Source of the DNA: Lumbricus rubellus
Lineage: Eukaryota > Annelida > Clitellata > Crassiclitellata > Lumbricidae
Direction: 5' to 3'
DNA length: 64,000 nt
Assembly: GCA_945859605.1 (NCBI GenBank)
Contig: OX243811.1
Span: forward strand, 39,646,821-39,710,820
The position numbers and the translations under genes were made by a program. The notes beneath the pieces are model-generated. The model did not search any database, was not told the origin of the DNA, and saw nothing but the letters and a program-made list of their open reading frames with translations. Below are positions 1 to 57,862 of the stretch, piece by piece; the stretch's first letter is position 1, and each line of letters opens with the position of its first letter.

Positions 1-426
1 GCGGGTGCAGCTTTTGTGTGTGACAGTTGCGATTACATGGCGTCAAAGGCACGCAATCTCGTCTTTCATCGCGCGCGTGTTCACGGCGAGCGCAACCTCG
101 TCTGCCCGATCTGCTCGAAGCCTTATGCGATGCAAAAAGACCTTAACCAGCATCTCCGATTTCACACGGAGCACTTCTGTTGCGACCAGTGCGGAAAAAC
201 GTTTCGGAGCAAGTACGCTTTGTCTCGCCACATTGCAGTCGTGCATGAAAACACGAAGCCGAAGGCAGGAAAGAGTTACTTGTGCAACCTGTGCGGTCGA
301 CTGTGTCGCAGTAAGACGGATTACACGATCCATTGCAACAAAGAACACTTCGGAGTTCATCCGCACGTTTGCAAAGTCTGTGAAATGAGGTTCTTTGCCA
401 AAGCCAACCTCAAGATCCACATGCAG
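1..426 (+). CDS. C2H2 zinc-finger protein, 5'-truncated exon (fingers 1-5)
   Basis: Reading frame 1 is open from the window edge to a GT donor at 427, and the exon ends in phase 0. It encodes five C2H2 fingers, each with a CxxC pair followed by a His pair: FVCDSC, LVCPIC, FCCDQC, YLCNLC and HVCKVC. The fifth finger is cut by the intron: its first His is in KIHMQ here, and the second is in VH at the start of the next exon. That supports the splice. The protein is probably a nuclear DNA-binding factor. The fingers are not linked by the typical TGEKP linker, so this is not a simple KRAB-type array. The true start and any N-terminal domain lie left of the window. I cannot assign an orthologue. 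Confidence 0.85.
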
Positions 427-873
427 GTACACTTGTACACATCCAGTATATATGCATTTATATATATATATATATATATCTGATCATTTATGTAGCACCA
501 GTAGAACTTGCAAAGCATTTAACCTTTGCTGGGGGATGGAAAGATCCAACAAATGGTCAATTTAGAATGTTTCCTAACTGTATCTGGCAGAAGAGTTTGT
601 TCTGCTCTCAAACCAGTTTAATGTGGGCAGAAAAGTTGAAAAGACGAGGGTTAAGTTTAGACTAATGTTACAGACTGATGTTCTGCGTGAAATATTTAAT
701 ATTTCTGCAGTGATATAAAAACGAGTTTGATGCTTTTGCAAATGTGAGACAAGGTTGCATGTTTCTGAGCATCATGTAGGTTGTCTTCTTTCCATTCACG
801 TTTCACCCATCTTAATTCTATCAAGATGTTTAGACAAATGCTTTTTAAAATAAAATCTTGTTCTGTGTATTAG
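427..873 (+). other. Intron of the zinc-finger gene
   Basis: The donor is cag|gtacac at 427 and the acceptor is tattag at 868-873. It is phase 0 and includes a short TA-repeat near 460-480. No other feature is visible. Confidence 0.8.
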
Positions 874-1680
874 GTGCATGCCGAGTCACGTGACTTCGTC
901 TGTCAGGAATGTGGCAAGACCTTCCGCCAGCGACAGGGTCTTCGCGTCCATCTCAACATTCACAAGTCGGAGCGACCGTATCGCTGCCTGCTCTGTGAAA
1001 AGACGTTCACTCAGCGAGGTGCGCTCGTGCGTCACATGCGTACGCACACCACCGACCGACCGTACTCGTGTAAGCAGTGCTCGGCCGCCTTCAACGACTA
1101 TTCGATATTGCGTCGACATATGCTGGGAATCCACAAAGTTGAGGACACTGCTGTGCTTCGAAAGACCGTGAAAGAGGCGTGTGCGGTGGCAAGGGATATC
1201 GAAAGATCGCGTCAGACGGGAATTTGTAAGACGGAACTGACTGGATTCGATACTGCAAACACACTGATTGCGCTTTCGCAGCAGTATCATAACCCGTTGC
1301 TTGGAGTCGACACTGCCATCACGCCAGACACGTCTCTTACACCGAACATGTCACTTTCGACAAACACCGCTAAGGCGCCTCTTACTAAGCTTGCCTTTGA
1401 ACCGTTTACGATTTCAAAGACGTTTTCTGCAGAGAACTTCCCAATTCTGAGCCTATCTGAAGCGACGATTGAGTTGAAGGACATTTCCGTTTCATCGTCC
1501 TCTCCTCTCATTTGTTTCACCTCGCCAAGTGTCAGCGCAGCGTCGATGGGCCACGTGGCCGACTCGCTTGGGTCGATATCTTTCCAGCCCATCATGGCAG
1601 ACATGGTCCAGTACATTTCACTGCCATATGATCATGTAAATTTATCGGACACCATACAGAACTCAGAACACTTGCAGTGA
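874..1680 (+). CDS. C2H2 zinc-finger protein, last exon (fingers 6-8 and C-terminal tail)
   Basis: The exon is open in phase 0 from the acceptor to the TGA at 1678-1680. Its first residues, VH, complete finger 5. Three classical fingers follow (FVCQEC, YRCLLC, YSCKQC), each with the usual hydrophobic core and His pair. Links such as HKSERPY and HTTDRPY resemble the TGERPY linker consensus. After the last finger (...HMLGIH) come about 175 residues rich in Ser, Thr and Leu with no domain I recognise. They could be a transcriptional effector or disordered tail. GC content is much higher here than in flanking DNA, as expected of coding sequence. Eight fingers are visible in all. The specific gene is not identified. 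Confidence 0.88.
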   Translation: MHAESRDFVCQECGKTFRQRQGLRVHLNIHKSERPYRCLLCEKTFTQRGALVRHMRTHTTDRPYSCKQCSAAFNDYSILRRHMLGIHKVEDTAVLRKTVKEACAVARDIERSRQTGICKTELTGFDTANTLIALSQQYHNPLLGVDTAITPDTSLTPNMSLSTNTAKAPLTKLAFEPFTISKTFSAENFPILSLSEATIELKDISVSSSSPLICFTSPSVSAASMGHVADSLGSISFQPIMADMVQYISLPYDHVNLSDTIQNSEHLQ

Positions 1681-3659
1681 CTCAGATAAAATGAAGTCGC
1701 CTATGGGGTAATAATATGCATGTTGTTTTGGTTGTTATTGTGCACGACTATCTACATGTACCAAGACATACGGGTAAAAATTCCTACAAGGCTGAATTTT
1801 TAAAAATTTTTCACAAGTGCTCACTAGCAGACTTGTCTCTAAAGCGAGTAAAGCAGCTCAACTCTGTGAGTGGGATGATCAGAGGGTAAGGTAAACACGA
1901 CTAGCTAGGCATTCTTAAAAGTTAGATCGGATCACATGACAGCAACTACTTCTAACTCCACATCTGGTGCTCCGAATGTTGGCTTAAGGGACTGTTGTTT
2001 TGATTGCTAGAATGCCAATGTCTTTTTCTCATTTTACTCTATGGGGCTGTCCAGATATTACGTATGCAGAGGTGGATCACAGGATATAGTCGATTTGCGA
2101 AAGGGTGTGTATGGAGGGGAGGTCTCGGCAAAATGTATATACGAAAAATAAATGTCTTATTATGACGTCCATGTTAGCCCAATGTGGATTCAAACCCGCA
2201 ACCTTCCGGCTCCAAGGCACCGAATATACCCCTACACCACCGTACTGCATAAGTTTGCTCTTCAATATCAAAACCACTTAAGCAGAGTGAGGATTTAGTA
2301 TTGATCGAATTGTTGCTAGCAGACATTTTATTTTGCTTTGTGTATATAGTGAAATTTAAAAAATTTGAATTTTTATTCTCAAATTGTCATTAGTCAAGGC
2401 TCTGCAGGCAAGAAAACACCATTGGTGGGCCCGATAAATGGTCCATAGGCCGGACTTTTGACATTCCTGCTCTAAATTGTGAGTTCTTTTTCAAATTGGA
2501 CTGTTCACATTGTCAACTTAGCAAACTGTATTGCAGAATAATATTAGACAAGCTCATGGTCAAGAGCTATTTGTGCAGTTACTGGCAATGTGTTAAAATG
2601 GAATACAACTACAGCATCAAACGAAAATAGCAAACAACAGAACTTGTTTTAGAATTACTGTGTATACATTTAAGTATGAACATCTGTTTCAACTGATTAT
2701 TAAAAACACAATGATGTTAAAAGCAAAAAACTCAAGTGTAGAAATCTATTGAAATACAATACAGTTCCATCATTTATATAGAACTCCAAAGGATATTTCC
2801 AAATCGATTTTCACACATTTGCCTGATGTTTATGCATAATATTATTGATTTGCAAGAGCTGTGGTTAAATCTATACCAACTTATGAAGATAATAATAATC
2901 AATGTTCTTGTTGCGTTTAAAACCAAATACAATTTCGCAAATGACAGTGCAACTGTTGAACTGTTAAGTAGTTACATTATGACAGAGGACAAGTTCTATC
3001 AGCAGAAAATAATTTCTTACCTATATTAATAGAAAAACATCACTTTAGCCTACTTGTACATCCTTGGTTTACTTTTTGAAAGATTAATGATTAAAACTAA
3101 AAACCAACTAATTCTTATTCTTTCCAACTGCTGGAAAAAGATATAATTTTGGTAAAATGTTTTTTTTATCTTCTCCAAAATTCAGTCTTTCTCAGGTCAT
3201 TCTCAACAGATGATACCAAAATTGATCTCTAGGACATGTCTAAAGGCACGATCATATAAAGATCTTAAAACTAACTCATGAATTCTCAGTATCAACAGAA
3301 TTTTTACTTTAAACTTACAATATAACAATTACTTTTTAAGCTGCTGCATAAATTAGACAACTCTCCAGACGACCGAAAGACGATGGTTTTCCAACTTGTC
3401 TTTCTCTAATTCCAATGCAATACACTTCCCACAAAGTACTTTCTAAGCACAACACTCAGATTATTAAACAACATTCATGTAAACACATCATGTCTTGAGG
3501 AAACCCATCTAGCCAACTGCAATCATAAATCACTTTTTCCCCACGACAATCAAAAAATGTGTGTGAACATCAAATGGAAAGTCAGAAAGGAATTAGTTAA
3601 TTAATTGCACAGTTGATTTGCATTATTAAATCCGTTCAACGTAGCGTCAGTCTTGAGGC
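1681..3659. other. Convergent intergenic region between the zinc-finger gene and TPX2
   Basis: About 2 kb between two genes that end towards each other. AATAAA at 2147-2152 on the plus strand is a candidate polyadenylation signal for the zinc-finger gene. A tRNA-like SINE lies near 2160-2275 on the minus strand. The rest is AT-rich and shows no coding potential. Confidence 0.6.
2155..2280 (-). repeat. tRNA-derived SINE-like element
   Basis: Read on the minus strand, the segment holds a possible polymerase III A box (tggtgtagggg). About 45 bases further on is a strong B box, ggtttgaatcc, one mismatch from the consensus GGTTCGAATCC. This spacing is what tRNA-derived SINEs show. It does not fold as an intact tRNA by eye, so a SINE is preferred over a tRNA gene. 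Confidence 0.5.
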
Positions 3660-3940
3660 TTAACTAGCATTCGACCTGTGCGACATAGCGGGCGATTTTG
3701 GAATCGTAGATGCTTTGGTGGAAGGTACGACAGCAACTGGTTTGTAGTATCGAATTGGATTCGCCTTGTGGACGGTTGCAGCTCGAAGTTTGCGCAGCTC
3801 TTGATCGTCGTGTTCTTTTCGCTGGCGCTCCTTTACGACGCGTTCTTGTCCAGTTTGAACTTCTTTTTCCTGCATTTGCCTGTCCCATTCAGCACGCTTC
3901 TCGGCTCTCTGCTTTGTGTTGAGAGACGGTGGCAAAAAAC
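3660..3940 (-). CDS. TPX2: TPX2 last coding exon, conserved C-terminus
   Basis: Acceptor tgtttcag, phase 1 in, TAA stop at 3662-3660. It encodes a Glu/Arg/Lys-rich helix (KQRAEKRAEWDRQMQEKEVQ...) followed by LRAATVHKANPIRYYKPV. This aligns with the human end LRRELVHKANPIRKYQ and is the most diagnostic part of the gene. In vertebrates this end also contributes to kinesin-5 (Eg5) binding. Confidence 0.93.
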
Positions 3941-6900
3941 CTGAAACAGACACCAGGATAATTAGTTACCTGTAGGGAATTTCCATTGTAGTCCTAAAAA
4001 TTTCAAAATCTATGACTGTTCATCTCAATGATTGTATGCATATTTATGCATCTATGTGCAATTGTGCATCTCTGCCCGTAGGAAGGTTCTATGGCTTTGC
4101 CACCCAGGGATGAAATGAGTGGTTTCCCGTTGCCTTCCCCACAGACAATGATGGGTAAGCAACTTGCCCAAGGTTGCTCCACAGCCACTTGTGCCCCTGC
4201 GTCCCATACGTGCTAGCCCGAGATATCTAAATCTCTGAATGTCAACTCCAAACCCGGGGCTTGAATTGCAGTCCGTTGCAACCAACAGATGTATGCCGCT
4301 CTTGCTTACCGGTGTAGCTAACTAGGCTAATTGTGCATATAATATGTATGCGTGCATGTAAGCAACAGAAAATTTTATTTAGTACTTTAGATACCACTTG
4401 ACAAGCACTCCCTGACCTATATAATGTGAAACAGGTATGAAGAACAAGTTCAATCTGTAAGTTAATAATGCCTTTGAAACTGGAAGGCATTTAAATGAGA
4501 ACCTCTGCTACTCGCCTGTTTTACGTTGAGCAGCCTTTTGTGGAACAAATGGCTCCATGTGAAGAACTTTAGCAGGCTTCGCTCGGAAAGTCTGTTTTGG
4601 TTCCGCTGCTGGCTGTAACAAAAAAACCACTCACTTGCACATTTTTATAGATCCTTCAGGTACCCATGTTTCAGTACCTTTGATACATTCACAGTACATG
4701 CCATATAAATATCTATAAACTAAACATTGTATCTTGTTAAAAGGGTTATGTAAGAAATTTATGAGATTGTCTTAAACCACTAGGCAACTTGAGAGATTCT
4801 CCATATTCCGGAGTTGTGGAAAAATAATTTACTGGTTACACATCCGAGATCTTAACCAGACACCAGAGGGTGACATTAATAATCAACCAGTTAAAAGAGG
4901 CTGAGGGTAATCAATGCATCGTATAATACTTGATTCTTGGTCAATTGATAAAATAATTTATTATAGATCTATGGATTAATCGCTTTGACAAGTCCATACC
5001 TTAGCAGTTGGATTTGGCAGGTGAAGCTGAAAGGGGACTGGCTTTGTAGGTGGCTTTGGTGCAGGCTTCGCCCTTTTCTTTGGCTGAGCTGCAGAATATA
5101 TGATATCTGGAAATGGCTGCGCATGGAATACACGGGCCTGAAAGACAATACAATGCATAATATTAACAGTATGCAATACAATGTGTACTGCAGTACTGGC
5201 AGTATGCATGCGGGTCATTCCATGCGAAATCAAGAAAACAATCAAAATTCAGAACATCCCCACCACACCATCTCAGAATTTGATGATATTTGGTCAGTTT
5301 GCAAACCAACATATCTTAGTAAGTTCTACAAAAATATTAGCTCAAAATGTTGCATGGTCTTCGAGATAACATCACTTTTAATGCAGGGTGTCTAATATTA
5401 TTCTGTAATACAGTTTGCTAAGTTGACAATGTGAACAGCTCGCGAACGACTTTGTTCCGAAGCGTTTTTGATCACATGCAATTAAAAAAATGAATCAGCA
5501 TGCAAAACCTTTGGTAGTGCTACACTGCTACACCAATGATGCTATCTATGCTCACATATCTTGAATAAACATTAAAAAAACAATAGCTAATTATTCAATA
5601 TTTTCATCAATACCTTTCTCTCAGTTTCAAGAATCTTGCGAATCTTTTCCTCTTTCTTCACGAGCATCTGTTTAGTGCGTTGTTCAAAAGAAAATGGCGT
5701 TGGAAGCGTGACACGCTGTGTGCCAAATAACTGGAAAGGAACGCCAGTGTGTGGAACCGCTCCAGTTCGATTCAATCTCTCATCTTCCACCTTTCAAAAC
5801 CAAATGTCATTCCAGTCAATTTCACCAGAACCTTTCCCCCACAGTTCAGGGGCTGAACTCGTTCAGCATACTAACTAACTTACGGGTTAACCCATACTGG
5901 TTGATATCCACACTAACAAATTCCACAACTGTCATCCTCTAAAATTAGGCCCCCCAAAAATGTTGTGTTTCCGGTAACCCGACCGACTCACTTTTATTGT
6001 CGCGACACAAAAAATTTTGTGGAAATTTTCGTTTTATTTAAATTTTTTTGCTACTTCATAGAGAGATGAGGGCCGCTTTTTTAGGCCTGGCGGGTCACTT
6101 TTGGCCCACGGACCATGGATTGGGAACCACTGATCTAGTGAATCGTAGCGATCAAGGACTAGAAAGAGATCATCGGATTATCGCAAATAAAATGCAACTA
6201 ATGTATAGTTTCATTAAAGTGTTCAGCCATGACACAGACAATCAGGCATCCACTGAACATTGTCTCAGACCAAAAGGACTCATTTGACTAATTAATCAAA
6301 TAAAAATATTCCTACTTGAATTAATTACTTTACATTAACCAAAATTACCTTATCTGCATTACCCTACGATACATGTTTGATTGAATTTAGTCATATACCG
6401 CTTCAAGATTGTTTTCCGTTAGTCCTCGCACAAACTCCCTCTCGTCGACCGTCATCTCACTCTGTGATTCAACGATTGTCTGGCTCTTCACGATTGATCG
6501 TGACTTGTGGAACACCAGCGAATGGCAAATACCTTTCCTTAAAACAATAAAAGAACCTTGACGGCTAAATGTAAAGGCATTATCACAAGGCCCAACTGAG
6601 ACTGCAATTAATTGCAGAACTTGCATATTTATATTGACACGCATATTTCTATTGTATGTGCATATTTATAGAGCAGCTCTTTAAGAAAACTCATCAGAGG
6701 TGCTCCCGACCCGATAGCACAAGACCATGACAAAACAGAAATGATTCTTACTCTGCCTGCAAAATAGAGGAATTAAAATCAAAGAAGCTCAAAGCACAGA
6801 TTTCATGCAAGGCCGTTCTAGAATAAATGGCTAGCCACTGCAAAGCTTCATTGCTACTTTTTGGCAGTACGCGATGGTAGAGTAATCAAATCAACCATGT

Positions 6901-9330
6901 GCTCCAACATGAAGAGATCTGCGACCAGGTAATAATTCAACAACAGGCAATGTTTACCATTAGTTACTGTGCCCACCATCATAAATGTATATATGTTTGC
7001 ATACATCTAAGATGCTTGCATATCTACCCATGACTTTTTGGATTTGCTGGTGGCAGCTCTGACTTTGGCAAATGCTCAAGGTTTTCCTTTCTCTCCAGCG
7101 AACCTTCTCGGTGCAACGGTGGAGATGGCGACAGCAGTCGTAACCTGTCACGCCCTCTGTCCACGGACATTGATAAACGTTTCCTGTAAAGATCACAGGC
7201 ACTATCGATTTTGGAACCATTGATTATAGAAATTAATTTAAATATATAACTTATTAAGTATTGGGCAAACTGATTAATTATCACAACTGAGTACTAATAA
7301 TTAAATATTGGCACCAAAGAGTAAATGTATGCATAATAGATCAATTAGTTGCATCATACATCTGCACTACGGATAGCACGTAGATTAAACAAGTCATGAC
7401 GATACAGAATTACATATCTGCAGAATAGGTCAAATATTTGTATCAGAGATAAAAAAATATTCTCCATGGATAATACATCTGTATAAACTAATATAAATAC
7501 TGATTAAGCACCTGTAGGATTAAATATTCAAATCACAGTTTACATCAAAGTTTTTGCATAGTGGAAGAACTTCAACTGAACTTTCCATCTCACTAAAGAA
7601 AGGCAAAAAATGTGAGGCCATTTCTTACTTGGCACTTGTTACTTCATCAACTTGTCTGCAGTTCCTGTTCATTGTTCTTCCTCTGTCACCGCTTGTCTTT
7701 CCTGTCTTCAGAATACAGACTTCGTTATCGTCTGGCTCAGGATCACAAGCCGTGACAACCTCTTCGCCTGCAATGTGCAATAATGATTTTATAACTGGAA
7801 TTTTCTAATTGCAATTTCAATTTAATAAATTTAGTTTTAATTTTATAATTGCAATGGTTACTTGATATTTGTAATTGCAACACAACGATTTTGTGTAATT
7901 TTTTATTTGTCATTACAAGTGGGCTTTGTCCCAATCACAAAAAGAGTAAATTCATGCAGCTGCAATGTTGTTTGATCAAGGTAAACTACAATCAAAATAA
8001 TAATCTCGTAGTGCAGACTATATACAATATAATAAATATTTATGCATAAATATCAAATTACATCATCTATGTACAGCTATGAAAAACATCCAACTTATGA
8101 GAAAGGATATAAGACATCTTCTAGAAATGAGTAGCTCTAAGCAAAGATATAAGACATCTTCTAGGAATGATTAGCTCAAAGCAACCTGGATTCACAGCCC
8201 AATTCAGCCACAACTGACATCTGAAAAAAAGAAATATTGCCACAAGTCAAATTACTGTTTACATACCCACTACAGACAGAGTTGTTTTAATAGGACACAG
8301 AACAGTATGTGCTGTTCCCTCCATTCCTTTATTTGATAACTGTGAAGAAATCATGTCTTCAAGTGTCTTTCCAAAGGAATATGGAGCTGCTAAACCATGG
8401 TCGTGATTTTCCCCTTGCGTCTCTTCCAAACTAATCACTGCTTGGATCTTTCCAACAGGACTGGGTGGTTTGAAAACATCATTTAACTTCAAAGATTTTG
8501 AATCGATGATGTCAGGCAACTTTGAAAAACTGCAAGGCGAGTCCAACAAGTTCAAGCTTGACTCGCCAACATTTTCCTTGGATTCCACGTCAGTTTTGTA
8601 GTCACGAAATTCTGTATCTGGCTCCTGCTTAATTTTAGAAACATTCATCGGTTCCATGGATTTGATGCTCAGTTTCTTTCCATCGGTTCCAGGCGATATT
8701 ATTGCCATCTGAGGTTCAGTTTTTTCCACAGCCTTGAATGCCTTTGTTTTGGAAACTGGATTTCTTTGTTCATGATCAACATCTGTAAGTAAATAAACAC
8801 GTAAATAAGGAAATAAACTGCTCTAATCAGTACCTGCATTCAAAAATATTTACAAGCCACTATGTTAGGCAAGAAAAATTTAAAAAACTGAGACAGACAT
8901 AAACTTATGTAAAACATTGATACATGCAATAGTCGTCCAATTATTCATAATATTTGAAGGCTCTGCAACAGCAGGAACGTGCAATGCAAGGCTAAATAGC
9001 ATCAGACATATGTGATATTCACAGACAGTCACCCTTCAAAAGAAGAATCCACCTCAATGTTGCTTAAATTTAACAGCACACGTCTGAAGTACCAAGCGAA
9101 CAATTTATACAATCCTAGACTGCTGCACTTCATTCACTGACTTAGCAGTTAGCACGTGGGAAGTGCTTAAAATAAACAAAGAATAAATAAATATGGCTTA
9201 ATAAGCAATGCCTACTGAAGTAGTCTTCGTCGTTTATCATGTCTGCGCAACTCAGTTTTGAGAAGTCAACAAACTGCGGAGCATCGTATTCCCAGGCCCA
9301 GTCTCCAAACTCAGTGCCACGCAAGGCCAT
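3660..9330 (-). CDS. TPX2: TPX2, spindle assembly factor and Aurora A activator (whole gene)
   Basis: TPX2 binds microtubules and importin, activates Aurora A kinase and nucleates spindle microtubules. I join nine coding exons on the minus strand: 9330-9216, 8782-8267, 7767-7629, 7183-7028, 6537-6399, 5790-5614, 5137-5000, 4612-4516 and 3940-3660. They total 1758 nt with all phases consistent, giving 585 residues; human TPX2 has about 747. Diagnostic parts are an N-terminal EYDAPQFVDF (Aurora-binding region), the repeated F-[HR]-A-[QK]-P motifs, EPFVPQK, and the C-terminal VHKANPIRYYKP, which closely matches the vertebrate end. The shortening appears to fall in the middle of the protein. The intron between 4612-4516 and 3940-3660 has a GC donor. 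The start is the first ATG before the conserved N-terminus. Confidence 0.92.
4070..4330 (-). repeat. Dispersed repeat, SINE-like, in a TPX2 intron
   Basis: This segment is far more GC-rich than the intron around it. On the minus strand it begins with a short sequence resembling a tRNA gene (caccggtaagcaagagcgg) and contains gcaattcaagccccgg. It continues into a block that reads like a SINE body. No TSD could be fixed by eye. It is not coding. Confidence 0.4.
4516..6537 (-). CDS. TPX2: TPX2 coding exons 5-8 (6537-6399, 5790-5614, 5137-5000, 4612-4516)
   Basis: Exon 6 carries AVPHTGVPFQLF and PTPFSFEQRTKQ, which align with human VPHYGVPFKP and CPFSFDSRDKER. Exon 7 carries ARVFHAQPFPDI, a basic stretch PKKRAKPAPKPP (possible nuclear localisation signal) and TKPVPFQLHLP. 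Exon 8 carries TFRAKPAKVLHMEPFVPQK, matching human CFKARPNTVISQEPFVPKK. These are the repeated microtubule-binding and nucleating TPX2 motifs. Phases are 2-0, 0-0, 0-0 and 0-1. Exon 8 ends at acag|gcgagt, a GC donor. Confidence 0.88.
5948..6050. mobile_element. Truncated copy of a Harbinger-like MITE
   Basis: After TTA at 5945-5947 comes the terminal sequence ggcc...tgttgtgtttccggtaac, then a subterminal block matching the right ends (inverted) of the two longer copies at 16853-17288 and 34660-35069. The other terminus is missing. It lies in the TPX2 intron between exons 5 and 6. Just beyond, gggaaccactg at about 6121-6131 looks like a hAT terminus of a different element. Confidence 0.6.
7028..7767 (-). 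CDS. TPX2: TPX2 coding exons 3 and 4 (7767-7629, 7183-7028)
   Basis: Exon 3 runs from acceptor ttgcag to donor aa|gtaaga (139 nt, phase 1 to 2). Exon 4 runs from tttacag to gg|gtagat (156 nt, phase 2 to 2). Without splicing, exon 3 meets a TAA at its end, and the donor removes it. They encode residues about 212-308, charged and Pro/Ser-rich (for example RLLSPSPPLHREGSLERKE). Family similarity is weak, so support comes mainly from phase continuity. Confidence 0.72.
8267..8782 (-). CDS. TPX2: TPX2 coding exon 2 (central, low-conservation region)
   Basis: This is the largest TPX2 exon at 516 nt, phase 1 in and phase 1 out, with acceptor ttacag and donor g|gtatgt. It encodes residues about 40-210. 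They are rich in Lys, Glu and Ser and look mostly disordered, including KIKQEPDTEF and KPPSPVGKIQ. There is little similarity to vertebrate TPX2 here. The assignment rests on the splice phases and on its position between recognisable ends. Confidence 0.8.
9216..9330 (-). CDS. TPX2: TPX2 coding exon 1: Aurora A-binding N-terminus
   Basis: It encodes 38 residues plus one base of the next codon and ends at donor a|gtaggc. The core EYDAPQFVDFSKL aligns with the human YSYDAP...FINF segment, whose Tyr and Phe residues dock on Aurora A. The initiator is the ATG at 9330-9328. An upstream ATG at the far end of the same open frame (9420) would add 30 residues unlike TPX2, so it is probably 5' UTR. Confidence 0.88.
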
Positions 9331-10428
9331 TTTTGTCGGGGGTGGTGTCCGCCCACAGCCGAGCTGACAGTAAAACAACTTAGCGCGAAGAAAATGATGT
9401 AGTTTCACGACAACCCGCAACTGAAAAGCAACTTTATTTAAAATAATGTAAAATACTACTTTTTAATATAGGAAAAATTTGACATTTAGCACTAAACCCA
9501 AACTTGTACTGAATTTAAACACAAATCCTCGCGCCTCTAAAACATGCATTCTCTTTTAAGCCACGAACTACATACTTTGGATGATTCAGCACTGCCTGAT
9601 TGCGTCATCTCAACTCTAATATTTAGTCTTTTGGATTGAATTATGATTGAATCGAACTCAACTGCTATACAAGCTTTCATTGGATTCAAACTTTTACCTA
9701 GGCCTACATAAAATGAAATTAACCTGAAAATGTTCATTGTGTCTCTTTTAATGCAGTGGTTCTTTTCTATAAACAGTTTAGGCCTAAAACAATTCATTAG
9801 GCTACTCGTATTTTACTAACATATTTAGATTTTATCTTTGCTTTGTGACTGTCTCGATCCGTTATGACTTGAACTGATTGTCTTTTAAGCTGTGTCTGTC
9901 TGTGTCAGCTGTGGCATCAAATAAACGTATTGATAATTGAATTGAAAACGTCAGATAGCCTACCATGCCATTTCCATTGGCCCACTTGTACAAGTTGTAC
10001 TCTAGGCCTATACGAGTCTAATGTGAGACTATGGTCCTTTATGAGCTGGCTCTGTGCACAGCACCAAGAATTATATTAAACTTGTTGCCGATGTGCTTCC
10101 AGTAAAATAATGTTCTGCGACCTGTCCCCGCTATGCACATGTTCTTGTAATTTAAATGGCAGCGCCTTGCCGAACTTTTGGAACTTTTGGAACCACTTCT
10201 AGTTAGGTCGTCATGAATCTCGGAACGTAGATGTTCGCACTGTCATTATGCTTTTAAAATTTTGCTTGATATTTTTACTTCCTGTTAAAATTTATTTGTA
10301 TAGAAAATTAAAAACATAGTCGGCCTTTTGTATTTTTGATCTATTATATAGTTAGTTCTATTTAGCACTTTTATCGTTTGCCAATACTGAGCTATAGTTA
10401 CAAATCTCTGTCCGAGACACTTAACAAC
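9331..10428. promoter_or_regulatory. Head-to-head intergenic interval between TPX2 and the CARD/ZO gene
   Basis: About 1.1 kb separates the two divergent ATGs. It should contain both 5' UTRs and both promoters, possibly shared. No TATA box or other element can be placed with confidence. No coding sequence or repeat was recognised. Confidence 0.45.
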
Positions 10429-57525
<47,097 letters not shown>

Positions 57526-57856
57526 GATGACCACGTTCTGACGACTACTGCTCTTTTCCATGTCATCCAGGCATCATCTGGCTTATATCTAACCAGCAGC
57601 CGACGATTGAATCAGAGGAGATCTGTTGGAGAAGTTGCCGTGGATTTTCTTGAGAATTTCAGTCAAGTCTTGAAGTCGACTTGCGAGATTTCTACTGCGA
57701 CGTAGAAGATCTTTTTAAGCAATATTTTCATTAGCGAGTGTTTCTCAGTTGGTCTTCTGTATTCGTAGTCTTCCTAGTTTTTTGTATTTTGTTCGTTTTA
57801 TGCCACGGTGTACATGTCTAAACGTGTTCTAAAAGCAGCAAGGTTACTTCAACTGA

Positions 57857-57862
57857 AATAAA
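57857..57862 (+). terminator. Candidate polyadenylation signal of the ZO gene
   Basis: AATAAA 332 bases after the stop codon, followed by a T-rich stretch (ttcttgttgttccc). It is the first canonical signal downstream. Later AATAAA motifs (for example near 58299) could also be used. Confidence 0.55.

Noticed and set aside
2155..2280. A tRNA gene on the minus strand
   Set aside because: B box is good, but acceptor and anticodon stems cannot be paired by eye. More like a SINE.
6085..6131. Full hAT element ending gggaaccactg
   Set aside because: Only one terminus is visible and no target duplication could be found, so no element is called.
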